A stretch of DNA of 64,000 nt from Gammaproteobacteria bacterium (GCA_005877695.1 VBOA01000011.1:71697-135696), one strand, 5' to 3'; shown: positions 1 to 8,448, numbered from the stretch's first letter. Numbers and translations: made by a program. Notes: a model not told the origin generated them from the letters alone.

Positions 1-120
1 TTCACGGGTACCTTCTTTGACTTTAATTTTGACTACAACTGTATCTCCCGCCCGGAACTCGGGAATATCTTTTTTTGATTGCATTTGTTCTTTTTCAATA
101 GTTTGTATGAGATTACTCAT
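1..120 (-). CDS. rplS: 50S ribosomal protein L19, N-terminal part (cut by window edge)
   Basis: The reverse strand from 120 reads [12 protein letters not shown] followed by a region with the [19 protein letters not shown] motif, the conserved start of ribosomal protein L19. L19 sits at the 30S-50S interface. Only the first 40 codons are inside the window. It lies 15 bp downstream of trmD, the normal last position of the rpsP-rimM-trmD-rplS operon. Confidence 0.95.
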   Translation of the reverse strand, partial: MSNLIQTIEKEQMQSKKDIPEFRAGDTVVVKIKVKEGTRE

Positions 121-135
121 CGCTAACTCCAAATT

Positions 136-885
136 TTATTCGCTATTTTCACGGATGAATTCGGCCAATAATACCTGCTCTTGCTCGTTAAGTATATGCT
201 TTTTTAATAAATCTGGTCGACGTTGCCAGGTACGTCCCAAGGCTTGTTTTAAACGCCAACGAGCAATGGCGCTATGGTCTCCCTGCAGCAGAACATCCGG
301 AACATTTTGTTGTCCATCTAGCTTTGCAGGGCGTGTATAATGTGGGTAATCTAATAGGGCTTTACTAAAAGAATCTTGTGCGGCAGATTCTTGATGACCC
401 AACGCGCCTGGCAACAGACGAGTTATGCTATCAATTAGGCACATAGCTGCCAGCTCTCCTCCGCTCAAAATGAAATCCCCTATAGACCATTCCTCATCGA
501 CTTCATTATTAATAAGTCGTTGATCGATACCTTCATAACGACCAGCAATTAAAATAAGTCCTTTTCGTTGGCTTAATTCTTGAGCAGCTTTTTGATCAAA
601 TTTTTTTCCTTGAGGCGATAAAAGACTAACTAATGATGGGTGATACGTTTTTTGGTGAAATTTTGCCATCTTTATCGCAGCTAATAATGGCTCAAATTTC
701 ATAACCATTCCAGGACCACCTCCATAAGGGCGACCATCTACAGTATTATGTTTGTCTACTGCAAAATCTCTAGGGTTAAGATAGGATATTTTTAATAACC
801 CTTTTTTTTGTGCGCGCCCAGGTATACTCCCATTCAAAGGAGTAAACATTTCAGGAAATAGACTAATAATCTGGATATCTATCAA
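136..885 (-). CDS. trmD: tRNA (guanine-N1)-methyltransferase TrmD
   Basis: TrmD methylates G37 N1 next to the anticodon of tRNAs that read CNN codons, using S-adenosylmethionine, and so limits +1 frameshifting. The 249-residue length is normal. Visible signatures are the N-terminal IDIQIISLFPEMF, the DGRPYGGGPGMVMK loop and the knot motif IAGRYEGIDQRL followed by SIGDFILSGGELAA, which form the SPOUT trefoil knot binding AdoMet. The start overlaps the end of rimM by 4 bp, which suggests translational coupling. It is the third gene of the rpsP-rimM-trmD-rplS operon. Identification is secure from motif and context. Confidence 0.97.
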   Translation of the reverse strand: MIDIQIISLFPEMFTPLNGSIPGRAQKKGLLKISYLNPRDFAVDKHNTVDGRPYGGGPGMVMKFEPLLAAIKMAKFHQKTYHPSLVSLLSPQGKKFDQKAAQELSQRKGLILIAGRYEGIDQRLINNEVDEEWSIGDFILSGGELAAMCLIDSITRLLPGALGHQESAAQDSFSKALLDYPHYTRPAKLDGQQNVPDVLLQGDHSAIARWRLKQALGRTWQRRPDLLKKHILNEQEQVLLAEFIRENSE

Positions 886-1394
886 AATTCAGCGTCCCAA
901 TCTACAATCATGGTTTTATTTTCTAAATCAATAGACTTAATGGTTTGATCTAGCAGAAAAGGAATTAAATGTCTTTTCTTATCGGTGATTACTAAGACAT
1001 CATTGGCGCCAGTAGCAAAAACTGCTTGGATTATGCCGAGGTAAGCATTTTCACAGGTATAGACTTTTAAGCCTTCTAAGTCTGTCCAATAATACTCTTT
1101 TTCTGCTAAAGGAAAGAAGTTTCCTCGTTCTACATAGATTTTATAATTTGTATAGCGACCTGCAGATTCAGGCGTTGTACTGTTTGAAAATAGCACTAAG
1201 ATCTGTTGGCCATGCAAACGACTATCTATTATTTCAATTAGACTAAGAGAGGGAGTCTTGCCTGGTGCTGCTACATACCAAGGTTGATAAGCGAGAATAT
1301 TATTGACAGGTTCTGTATAGGAGTTAATTTTAACCCATCCTTTGATACCATAGGGTTTCCCTATAGCCCCTACCAATACCTTTTTCTGCGTCAT
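882..1394 (-). CDS. rimM: 16S rRNA processing / 30S maturation factor RimM
   Basis: RimM binds ribosomal protein S19 and helps mature the 3' domain of the 30S subunit. The 170-residue protein starts with the family's VLVGAIGKPYGIKGWVKI motif of the N-terminal RimM barrel (about residues 6-90). It continues into a PRC-barrel domain with EYYWTDLEGLKV (about residues 100-112) and ends with the typical IVDWDAEF tail. It sits between rpsP and trmD and overlaps trmD by 4 bp, as in other gammaproteobacteria. Nothing unusual is seen. Confidence 0.96.
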   Translation of the reverse strand: MTQKKVLVGAIGKPYGIKGWVKINSYTEPVNNILAYQPWYVAAPGKTPSLSLIEIIDSRLHGQQILVLFSNSTTPESAGRYTNYKIYVERGNFFPLAEKEYYWTDLEGLKVYTCENAYLGIIQAVFATGANDVLVITDKKRHLIPFLLDQTIKSIDLENKTMIVDWDAEF

Positions 1395-1478
1395 TTTTCC
1401 CCCTTTGAATTGATTACAGCAATACTTTATTAGCTTCCAATACAGAGAGGGTTTGTAGTAAGTTCAAGAAAAGCTCTG

Positions 1479-1772
1479 TTAAGCAGTAACCGCCTGATCA
1501 TCGGTTTTCTTAGGACTATTAACTTCATTTTTAGACTTTTTTTTCAGAAGACTTCGTACTTGTTCTGATGGTTGAGCTCCCCGAGATATCCAGTAGTAAA
1601 CTCGGTCCTCTGCAATTTGTAATATTGTTTCTTTACCAGAGGTAATAGGGTTATAAAAACCTAAGCATTCAATAGGGCGCCCAGTATCACGGGGCTTTCG
1701 GCTATTTGTTACAACAATACGAAAAAAGGATCGCTTTTTACGGCCTCCTCGCGCTAAACGAATAGTAACCAT
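1479..1772 (-). CDS. rpsP: 30S ribosomal protein S16
   Basis: The protein opens with MVTIRLARGGRKKRSFFRIV, the S16 signature, and continues with GRPIECLGFYNPI and DRVYYWISRGAQPSEQV. S16 binds 16S rRNA and is needed for 30S assembly. At 97 residues it is slightly longer than the usual 80-85 because of a lysine- and aspartate-rich tail. A good ribosome binding site (AGAGAGGAAAA) precedes the start. It is the first gene of the operon that continues into rimM, trmD and rplS. Confidence 0.97.
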   Translation of the reverse strand: MVTIRLARGGRKKRSFFRIVVTNSRKPRDTGRPIECLGFYNPITSGKETILQIAEDRVYYWISRGAQPSEQVRSLLKKKSKNEVNSPKKTDDQAVTA

Positions 1773-1814
1773 GGAATAAATTTTCCTCTCTAATTTTTAC
1801 TGTCTATTTAAAAG

Positions 1815-1828
1815 TACTCAATTGAGTA
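1815..1828. promoter_or_regulatory. 14-bp palindrome upstream of rpsP
   Basis: TACTCAATTGAGTA is a perfect palindrome in the 166-bp gap between ffh and rpsP, about 43 bp upstream of the rpsP start on the reverse strand. It could be an operator or a weak structured element before the ribosomal operon. No further evidence supports a function. Confidence 0.3.
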
Positions 1829-1938
1829 TTTGGGTTAAAAACTAACACTTAAGATAAATTTGTTAGATTGAAACCCGCTCGGATTCTACACAAATTTTAT
1901 TAATTTGGGAAGGGCTTCTACTGGAATTTTTAACAAGT

Positions 1939-3294
1939 CTATCGAGGGTAGGGGTTTTGTAGTCCTTGTAGAAGTTTATTCATGGAGCCAGGTTTAGAGA
2001 AACGTTTCATCATTTTTTGCATTTGATTAAACTGTTTCAGAAGCCGGTTCACATCCTGGATTTGGGTCCCAGAACCTCCAGCAATACGACGTTTTCGAGA
2101 TCCTTGGATGATATCTGGAAAAAGTCGTTCTTTTTTTGTCATAGAACGGATAATTGCTTGCATTTGGGAGGTTAATTTTTTATTAAGAGTACTTTTAGCG
2201 CCAGCTAATAAAGCAGCACTGTTTCCTTCTGGAAGCTTACTTAAGAGCTGTTCCATTCCTCCCATATTGTCCATTTGGATGAGCTGAGCTAAAAAATCTT
2301 CCAGATCAAATTTTTTGCCTTTTTGTAATTTTTGATTGAGCTTTTGTATAACCTTTTGGTCAGTATGGCGTTGTACTTCTTCAACTAACGAAAGAACATC
2401 ACCCATCCCGAGTATGCGCGAAGCAATTCTATCGGGATAAAAAGGCTCAAGTGCTGTGACTTTTTCACCGGATCCAATAAATTTAATTGGCTTATCTAAA
2501 GTGAATTTTACTGATAAAGCGGCGCCACCGCGTGCATCACCATCCATTTTGCTTAGAATAACTCCAGTTAAGGGGATAGCTTCATTAAACCCCTTTGCTG
2601 TTTTTACGGCGTCTTGGCCCATCATGCTATCGAGTACGAATAGACTTTCTATAGGATTACTTACAGCATAGATAGTGCGTATTTCATCCATCATGGCGGT
2701 ATCGACATGCAGGCGACCAGCTGTATCAATAATAACGACATCAATTCCTTTATTTCGAGCAGCTTGGATAGCCGTTTCGACAATATAAGTAGGCGTTTCC
2801 GAGGGGTTACTTATATGAAATATCACATCGATACTTTTTGCTAAATTTTCAAGCTGCAAAATTGCTGCAGGACGATGAATATCGGTGCTAGTCACTAAAA
2901 CCGATTTGTTTTTTTGTTGTTTTAACCAATAGGCGAGCTTGGCAACCGTTGTTGTTTTTCCTGAACCTTGCAAGCCTGCTACCATAATTATGGTTGGCGT
3001 ATGTGTAGAAAGATTTAATTCGGATAGATTTTCGCCCATGATACTAGTTAAAGTATCATTTACGATTTTTATAAAAGCTTGACCTGGTGCTAAGCTTTCT
3101 GTGACTTTTTGACCAATAGCTCCCTGGCGCACTTGTTCGATGATTGCTTTGACAACAGGGTAGGCGACATCTGCTTCAATTAAAGCTTTTTTTACTTCAC
3201 GAAGACTTTCCTTAATATTATGTTCACTTAAGCGACCTTGGCCACGAATGTTTTTAAATGATTGTTTTAAACGAGCTGTTAAGTTGTCAAACAT
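1939..3294 (-). CDS. ffh: Signal recognition particle GTPase Ffh
   Basis: Ffh binds 4.5S RNA and signal sequences of nascent inner-membrane proteins and hands them to FtsY. The 451-residue protein has the N domain (about 1-90), the NG GTPase with the P-loop GLQGSGKTTTVAKLA, the DTAGRLHVD motif, and SKMDGDARGGAAL. The C-terminal methionine-rich M domain (about 300-450) carries the RNA-binding GSRKRRIAGGSGT segment. Length and motifs are typical. It lies upstream of rpsP on the same strand and divergently from the ypjD-like gene, which is the E. coli arrangement. Confidence 0.97.
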   Translation of the reverse strand: MFDNLTARLKQSFKNIRGQGRLSEHNIKESLREVKKALIEADVAYPVVKAIIEQVRQGAIGQKVTESLAPGQAFIKIVNDTLTSIMGENLSELNLSTHTPTIIMVAGLQGSGKTTTVAKLAYWLKQQKNKSVLVTSTDIHRPAAILQLENLAKSIDVIFHISNPSETPTYIVETAIQAARNKGIDVVIIDTAGRLHVDTAMMDEIRTIYAVSNPIESLFVLDSMMGQDAVKTAKGFNEAIPLTGVILSKMDGDARGGAALSVKFTLDKPIKFIGSGEKVTALEPFYPDRIASRILGMGDVLSLVEEVQRHTDQKVIQKLNQKLQKGKKFDLEDFLAQLIQMDNMGGMEQLLSKLPEGNSAALLAGAKSTLNKKLTSQMQAIIRSMTKKERLFPDIIQGSRKRRIAGGSGTQIQDVNRLLKQFNQMQKMMKRFSKPGSMNKLLQGLQNPYPR

Positions 3295-3443
3295 GGTTTT
3301 ATAGCTACCCTAAATTTTCATATTTTTTAATGGGACTCAGTCTAGCAAAATAGCAAAGTCAGAGTTTATAAAAATGGACATGATGAATGACCCAAAAATT
3401 TCTGTTATTGTATCAGCTTAGCTGAGGAGTAAGCGAGTATCGT

Positions 3444-3881
3444 ATGGTGTCCTATGCTGATTTTATTCATATTTTTTTCTCTACGCTTGCACTGATTGTT
3501 TTAATCAGCGCCGCACTCCAAGCATTGCTATTAGCCAGCCAAGAATGGGGGCTTAAGCATAAACAAGCTATAGGATTTATACAATATTTCCCCCCTCTAG
3601 AAGTGATGGAAAGCTATCTATTTGTTTTAATTTCTATCGCTATCGTGTTACTGACATTAGTTTTAGCAAGCAGTATGATTTTATTCCATTCAGTTTTTGA
3701 ACAATATTTGTGGCAAAAAATACTTTTATCATTACTCGCTTGGGGGGTGCTTTTAATGCTATTAATTGGTAGAAGTTATTTTGGTTGGCGTGGGAAAATT
3801 GCGATTAGCTGGACGTTAGTTGGGGCTAGTTTAATTGCAATAGTTTATTTCGGAACAATTTTATTCATGCCTAAATCTTAA
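3444..3881 (+). CDS. YpjD/CcsA-like inner membrane protein, N-terminally shortened
   Basis: The 145 residues align by eye with the C-terminal half of E. coli YpjD (about 260 residues). Shared landmarks are the membrane-proximal HI(F/G)LS start, the PPLEVME loop (PPLMSIE in E. coli), the ISIAIVLLTLVLASSM helix, the FGWRGKIA motif and the final LIAIVYFGT helix. About four membrane segments are visible. The N-terminal half is absent and there is no room for it, since ffh starts only 149 bp away on the other strand. ATG 3444 follows a GAGGAG about 14 bp upstream. The family has a cytochrome-c-assembly-like fold and is linked to CorB-type Mg export. The gene sits directly before the CNNM/CBS gene, as in E. 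coli. Whether the half-length protein still works is unknown. Confidence 0.75.
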   Translation: MVSYADFIHIFFSTLALIVLISAALQALLLASQEWGLKHKQAIGFIQYFPPLEVMESYLFVLISIAIVLLTLVLASSMILFHSVFEQYLWQKILLSLLAWGVLLMLLIGRSYFGWRGKIAISWTLVGASLIAIVYFGTILFMPKS

Positions 3882-3899
3882 AAGGGGTGTGAGTAGACT

Positions 3900-5174
3900 A
3901 TGCACTATTCATTTGGATTTCTTGTTGGGTTATTATTTTTTTTATTATTAGCGGCTATCTTTTTTTCATTGGTAGAAGCTGCCATGCTATCGATAAATAG
4001 ATATCGATTACGGCATTTAGTGAGACAGAATAATCTTCTCGCTAAACGAGTACAAGATTTATTGAAAAGACCGGATCGCTTGCTCGGGCTTATCCTTTTA
4101 TGCGGAACTTTTGTTAATATCCTTGCTTCCGCTGTAGTTACTTTGCTTGCCTTGCAATATTTTTCAGCTACAGGGGTTTTTTTGGCAACCTTAGCCCTTA
4201 CTTTTGTAGTATTAGTTTTTTGTGAAGTAGCACCAAAAACTTTAGCAGCTTTGTACCCTCAACCGATTGCATTATTTGCTGTTTGGCCTCTAATTATTTT
4301 ATTGCATATTTTATACCCATTTGTTTGGTTAACAAATTTAATGGCAAATTCAACCTTGTATTTATTTGGGATTAAAATTCCAAAAATGACTGTTGAACAA
4401 CTATCTCGTGATGAATTAGTAAGTTTATTACGTGAAGGGACTGGACATATGCCTAATGGTTATAAAAATATGTTACTCAAGGTATTAGAATTAAATAAAG
4501 TAACCGTAGAAGATATTATGATTCCAAGACAGGAAATTGTTGGTATTGATATTAATCAGCCCTGGGATGTGATTTTTAAGCAATTAATTCAAAGTGAATA
4601 TACGCGGTTACCGATTTATCGCGGTTCTCTTAATGAAATAATTGGAATTTTACATTTTCGAAAGGTTTTAAATAGTTTAAGTAATCATCAATTAAGTAAA
4701 GAAGTTTTAATTGAAGCGGCAGAAGAGGTCCATTTTATACCTGAGGCAACGGCATTAAATAGTCAGTTACTCAATTTTCGCCGTGAGAAACATCGCATTG
4801 GTTTAGTCGTCAATGAGTATGGCGAAATTCAGGGACTTATTACGTTGGAAGATATATTAGAGGAGATTGTTGGTGAATTTACTACGGATACGGCATTAAT
4901 GCGACGTGCTGTTTCATTGCAAGCTGATGGCAGTTACTTGGTTGACGGAGGAATTGCATTAAGAGATTTAAATCGTCAATTAAATTTAAATTTGCCTCTA
5001 AAAGGACCTAAAACTTTAAGTGGATTAATTACTGAAACACTTGAAGTTATTCCCAAAGTAGGTACCATATTTCAGTTCGAAAATAAAACCATGGAAGTAA
5101 TTTTGATTAAGGATAATATGATCAAAATCGTTAAAATTTTTCCAAATCGTTCTAGTTTATCTAAAAAAATTTAA
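3900..5174 (+). CDS. CNNM/CBS-domain membrane protein of the CorB/CorC (HlyC) family
   Basis: Proteins of this family (YfjD/CorB, PaeA/YtfL) take part in divalent-metal, notably magnesium, or polyamine export. The 424-residue protein has an N-terminal DUF21/CNNM membrane domain with three to four helices (about 1-145) that includes the VFCEVAPKTLAALYP motif. Paired CBS domains follow (about 195-320), with VEDIMIPRQEIVGID and EYGEIQGLITLEDILEEIVG. A C-terminal CorC_HlyC domain spans about 330-415. It follows the ypjD-like gene by 18 bp and is probably co-transcribed; ypjD-yfjD next to ffh is an ancestral gammaproteobacterial order. Confidence 0.88.
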   Translation: MHYSFGFLVGLLFFLLLAAIFFSLVEAAMLSINRYRLRHLVRQNNLLAKRVQDLLKRPDRLLGLILLCGTFVNILASAVVTLLALQYFSATGVFLATLALTFVVLVFCEVAPKTLAALYPQPIALFAVWPLIILLHILYPFVWLTNLMANSTLYLFGIKIPKMTVEQLSRDELVSLLREGTGHMPNGYKNMLLKVLELNKVTVEDIMIPRQEIVGIDINQPWDVIFKQLIQSEYTRLPIYRGSLNEIIGILHFRKVLNSLSNHQLSKEVLIEAAEEVHFIPEATALNSQLLNFRREKHRIGLVVNEYGEIQGLITLEDILEEIVGEFTTDTALMRRAVSLQADGSYLVDGGIALRDLNRQLNLNLPLKGPKTLSGLITETLEVIPKVGTIFQFENKTMEVILIKDNMIKIVKIFPNRSSLSKKI

Positions 5175-5196
5175 AATTATTTTTTGTTAAATTTTT

Positions 5197-5224
5197 TTGA
5201 AAAAAAATAAAAAGTTGATATAAT
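5197..5224 (+). promoter_or_regulatory. Predicted sigma-70 promoter for the 93-residue orphan gene
   Basis: TTGAAA at 5197-5202 and TATAAT at 5219-5224 are separated by 16 bp. The predicted start of transcription, near 5231, is about 28 bp before the orphan ATG at 5259. The -10 box is perfect. Confidence 0.6.
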
Positions 5225-5258
5225 TAGTTAGGATTTTTTAATTTTTTATTAGAAGACT

Positions 5259-5540
5259 ATGAAAATACGAAGAGTGAAAGGGATAAGTGCTAATTGTTGT
5301 ATAAGAAATTCAACTTCATTAGATTTGGTGAAGAAGGCATTCTATCGGCAAAAAATGAAAGATGATTTAGAAACATCAATTAAATTTGATAAGGAAGAAT
5401 CTTCACCCCCCGAAAAAAACCAAGACCTAAATCAAGATAATACAGGAAAAAATTTAACTTTTTTCTTGAAAAACTTGCCAAAAATAGCCACAGAAAACGA
5501 AGAAAATTCTACGGTTAAATCGCCGATTCCTACGAAATAA
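5259..5540 (+). CDS. Hypothetical protein, hydrophilic, 93 residues
   Basis: I do not recognise this protein. It starts with a basic, cysteine-containing segment (MKIRRVKGISANCC). It continues as a lysine-, glutamate- and asparagine-rich, probably disordered chain with a proline-rich end. No signal peptide or membrane helix is visible. A predicted promoter and a short AGAAG upstream of the ATG support expression. The glutamate-containing C-terminus (TENEENS) is the sort of tail seen on some Dot/Icm type IV effectors, but this is weak evidence. It lies alone between the CNNM/CBS gene and a convergent outer-membrane protein gene. Confidence 0.5.
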   Translation: MKIRRVKGISANCCIRNSTSLDLVKKAFYRQKMKDDLETSIKFDKEESSPPEKNQDLNQDNTGKNLTFFLKNLPKIATENEENSTVKSPIPTK

Positions 5541-5572
5541 TTTTTATTAATTTGACAATAAGAAATTAAAAA

Positions 5573-6298
5573 TTAAAATAGATAACGTATTCCTAGACCT
5601 ACCGCATTGGAACTTAAATTGCCTGCGCCAAACAACCCCCAAGCGCCACAACGGTGATTTACTCTGAGTACGAGTTGTAAATCGGGATGGCTAGGTGCTG
5701 CGAAAGTAGCTTCTACGACTAAAAAATTTAGTAATCTTTTAGCGTTATTATTGGAGGAATCATGTTGTTCCCGTAAAGGAATGCCAGTTGCATAAGAGAA
5801 TCCATCTCCAATCGCGAAAGTTGTGGTGACGTAATGATCCCAAGGGAATGTTTTCCAACGAAAATTTAAGTAAGGGTCAAATTCGTAAATGAGACCATTA
5901 GGGTCATGTCGTTGAGTTATATTATCGGCAATTTCGATGGTACTGACTAAAGGCCTAAAAAATCGTCGTAAAGTATTTGTTGGATCTAATTGATAGGACA
6001 AATCAATAGAGTTCATCGTTCCATATTTAAAATTCAGACTCTGAGCAGTTAATATAGGCCCGATATTATTATTAGTCATCCAACTATGATAAATTAACAC
6101 TCCCCAATGCTTATTAGATACAGCGAGCATACTCTTTGAATTTTTAGCGGAGAAGTTACTTAACTGATGTTCGTAATCCTTTTTCTGTGGCCCTTGCCAG
6201 ATTAATAATTGCTTTGATTTTATATCTTTATAAGTGGATGCTGCTAATAGGGGAGTAACAAATTGGGATAGTAGTAAAGCCCAAAAATATTTATACAT
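5573..6298 (-). CDS. Predicted outer-membrane beta-barrel protein, PagL/acyloxyacyl-hydrolase-like
   Basis: The 241-residue protein begins with a signal peptide (hydrophobic FWALLLSQFVTPLLA, likely cut before AS). It has alternating amphipathic stretches and ends in phenylalanine (GLGIRYLF), the usual signature recognised by the BAM complex. The last 30 residues, NHRCGAWGLFG followed by SSNAVGLGIRYLF, resemble a Gram-negative family with the HHRSGxFG motif that is often annotated as acyloxyacyl hydrolase or PagL-like lipid A deacylase. If that homology holds, the serine of the H-x-S motif is replaced by cysteine here, so activity is uncertain. It is transcribed in the same direction as pgeF and rluD but 124 bp downstream of pgeF. 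Confidence 0.55.
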   Translation of the reverse strand: MYKYFWALLLSQFVTPLLAASTYKDIKSKQLLIWQGPQKKDYEHQLSNFSAKNSKSMLAVSNKHWGVLIYHSWMTNNNIGPILTAQSLNFKYGTMNSIDLSYQLDPTNTLRRFFRPLVSTIEIADNITQRHDPNGLIYEFDPYLNFRWKTFPWDHYVTTTFAIGDGFSYATGIPLREQHDSSNNNAKRLLNFLVVEATFAAPSHPDLQLVLRVNHRCGAWGLFGAGNLSSNAVGLGIRYLF

Positions 6299-6422
6299 AA
6301 ACTTATTATTATTGTTTTTATATTTGGCAATAGTATAAGGAAGGCTAGGCTGTAATTCAAGAAAAGGACCATTATTTTAGATGCTTTAAGCAAATAGGAT
6401 ATTTGAAAGATTGAACTACTTT

Positions 6423-7160
6423 TTAAGGTAGATTTATCCAAATAAGGCTTAGCATTCGTCCCGTTATTTGGTCTCTGCGGTAGGAGAAAAAGCGACGTTT
6501 GTCTGAAAAGGTACAGTAATTTCCTCCATAGATGTCAGTTATTCCTAATTTATGTAAACGTTGTTGAGCTAATTTATAAAGATTAGCTTGCCACTGCTTA
6601 TTCCCTAAAGGCTGAAAAGCTGATATTGCTGCTGGATCATTGTCTATGAAAGTTTGCAAAACAGCTTCGCCGACAATAAAAGCTTTAGGACCGATGGCAG
6701 GACCTAACCAAATCAAAATATCACTGGGAGGCAAGGCTAAAGTCTCAATAGTAGTTTCTATAATACCAGCATTTAAACCTTTCCAACCCGCATGGATAGC
6801 GGCAACACAATAGCTACTGGAGCAGCAAACCAATATAGGTAAGCAATCTGCGGTTTGTACGGCACAAACGGTTGCTGCTGTTCTTGAATAAATGGCATCA
6901 GCTGCAAGACTATCGATCGGATGATCAGATGAAATAATGGTATTTGCATGTATTTGTTTTAACCAAATAATGGGTTTTTTTAAGTGTAAGTTTGTTTGTA
7001 ATAATTGGCGATTTTTAGAAACATCATCCAAATTGTCACCCACATGCGTCGCAATGTTTAAACTATTATAAGGAGCGTGACTAAATCCACCTATCCGGGT
7101 TGTGGTATAGGCTTTCACCCAGTGCGGGGCTGGCCAATCAGGAATAATTAAATCAAGCAT
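6423..7160 (-). CDS. pgeF: Peptidoglycan editing factor PgeF (YfiH, laccase-domain)
   Basis: PgeF is a cytoplasmic metal-dependent hydrolase of the Cu-oxidase_4 (DUF152) family. It removes L-serine wrongly built into peptidoglycan precursors and is also described as a polyphenol oxidase/purine nucleosidase family member. The 245-residue protein shows the metal-site motifs VQTADCLPILV and VAAIHAGWKGLNAGIIE, plus WLGPAIGP. The N-terminal TTTRIGGFSHAPYNSLNIATHVGD region is typical (quoted in part: GGFSHAPYNSLN). It overlaps the end of rluD by 8 bp, the conserved rluD-pgeF pair. Confidence 0.9.
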   Translation of the reverse strand: MLDLIIPDWPAPHWVKAYTTTRIGGFSHAPYNSLNIATHVGDNLDDVSKNRQLLQTNLHLKKPIIWLKQIHANTIISSDHPIDSLAADAIYSRTAATVCAVQTADCLPILVCCSSSYCVAAIHAGWKGLNAGIIETTIETLALPPSDILIWLGPAIGPKAFIVGEAVLQTFIDNDPAAISAFQPLGNKQWQANLYKLAQQRLHKLGITDIYGGNYCTFSDKRRFFSYRRDQITGRMLSLIWINLP

Positions 7161-8124
7161 TGAGTTTATCTTTCCGTAAACAGCTAATTAATTGATCTAT
7201 ATCTTTAGGTAAATTACTTTGCCATTCCATAGGTTGTAAGGTAACAGGATGTATAATTCCTAGACATTGTGCATGCAAAGCTTGGCGAGGAAACTGACGC
7301 AAACAATTAACCAGCAATTCACTAGCCTTCTTGGGAAGATGAAAGCGACCTGAGTAGGTTTTATCACCGACCAATGGATGATGAATATGAGCCATATGCA
7401 CACGAATTTGATGAGTACGTCCCGTTTCTAATTTTACTTTGATGAGCGTATGGTGATTAAAGCGTTCTATGACTCGGTAATGTGATACCGCCGGTTTTCC
7501 ATTTAATAATTCAGTGACCGCCATTTTTTTTCTTAGTTTTGGATGACGCCCAATAGGTGCGTTAATAGTTCCTCCTGCGATTAAATGACCTTGAATTACA
7601 GCGATATATTCACGCTTCATAGTTCGTGTTTGTAATTGTTTGACCAATTTAGTATAGGCGTTTAAAGTTTTAGGTATTATTAATAGACCCGAAGTGTCTT
7701 TGTCTAAACGATGAATGATTCCACCCCGAGGAAGTTTTTTGAGCTCAGGAAAATAATGTAGTAGAGCATTTACCAGTGTTTTATGAGTATTTCCTGCAGC
7801 AGGATGAACAACTAAGCCGGCAGGTTTGTTAACGACGAGTAAGGCTTCGTCTTCGTAAATAACATTGAGAGGAAGTTCTTCGGCTTCCCAACTGACTTCT
7901 TCATTTAAGCTAGCCAAAATAGTAATTTTAGCGCCTGCCTTTATTTTATCTCGGGGTCGTTTGAATTCATCATCAACCCGGACCTGTTGCCAACGAATCC
8001 ATTGTTGTAAACGGGTTCGGGAATAAGCAGGAAATAATTGACTCAAAATGTAATCGAGACGCATTTCTGCTAAATGTTCTGGGACAATTGCTTGACAATT
8101 TATTACTTGAGCTGTGTTTTTCAT
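7153..8124 (-). CDS. rluD: 23S rRNA pseudouridine synthase RluD
   Basis: RluD makes pseudouridines 1911, 1915 and 1917 in helix 69 of 23S rRNA. The 323-residue protein has an N-terminal S4 RNA-binding domain (about 15-75, SRTRLQQWIRWQQVRVD). The catalytic domain follows with HRLDKDTSGLLI, whose aspartate is the catalytic residue, and with GRTHQIRVHMAHIHHPLVGD. It is the first gene of the rluD-pgeF pair and is divergent from the DUF2892 and bamD genes; rluD opposite bamD is conserved in gammaproteobacteria. Confidence 0.94.
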   Translation of the reverse strand: MKNTAQVINCQAIVPEHLAEMRLDYILSQLFPAYSRTRLQQWIRWQQVRVDDEFKRPRDKIKAGAKITILASLNEEVSWEAEELPLNVIYEDEALLVVNKPAGLVVHPAAGNTHKTLVNALLHYFPELKKLPRGGIIHRLDKDTSGLLIIPKTLNAYTKLVKQLQTRTMKREYIAVIQGHLIAGGTINAPIGRHPKLRKKMAVTELLNGKPAVSHYRVIERFNHHTLIKVKLETGRTHQIRVHMAHIHHPLVGDKTYSGRFHLPKKASELLVNCLRQFPRQALHAQCLGIIHPVTLQPMEWQSNLPKDIDQLISCLRKDKLNA

Positions 8125-8190
8125 AGAATATCGCTATAATGCTGACGGGAGCGATGCCTTTTTATTATGACTTAATAGAGGATACTATCT

Positions 8191-8406
8191 ATGTTCAATG
8201 TAGCAAGCAATCTTGAATCGAATGAACGGCTTTCACGTTTAGTGATTGGTATTGTATTGTTGATTGGTGTGTTGCTGGGTTTGGGCAAATTATTTGCTTT
8301 CTTAGTGGGTGTTATTCTCATTATTGAAGCCATTATAGGTTGGTGTGGGATCCCTATTTTGGCAGAGAAATTTAAGCTAAATGAGATTTTTCGTAAAAAA
8401 GATTAG
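8191..8406 (+). CDS. DUF2892 small membrane protein (YgaP-like)
   Basis: The 71-residue protein has two adjacent membrane helices (IGIVLLIGVLLGLG and FAFLVGVILIIEAIIGW) after a short polar start containing NLESNERLSRLVIG. It then has the GWCGIPILAEKF motif typical of DUF2892 proteins, which occur alone or as the C-terminal membrane part of YgaP-type rhodaneses. Its function is not known. It lies between rluD and bamD, and an inverted repeat follows it that could end its transcript. Confidence 0.8.
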   Translation: MFNVASNLESNERLSRLVIGIVLLIGVLLGLGKLFAFLVGVILIIEAIIGWCGIPILAEKFKLNEIFRKKD

Positions 8407-8418
8407 TTAGATTTGTTA

Positions 8419-8448
8419 GTCAAATTAATAATAATAAATTAATTTGAC
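8419..8448 (+). terminator. Possible Rho-independent terminator after the DUF2892 gene
   Basis: GTCAAATTAAT at 8419-8429 and ATTAATTTGAC at 8438-8448 form a perfect 11-bp stem with an 8-base loop, followed by TTTT. The stem is AT-rich, so it is weaker than a classical terminator. Confidence 0.5.

Noticed and set aside
6244..6441. Short hydrophobic reverse-strand frame between pgeF and the outer-membrane protein gene
   Set aside because: It overlaps both neighbours in another frame, has no recognisable family and has AT-rich chance composition.
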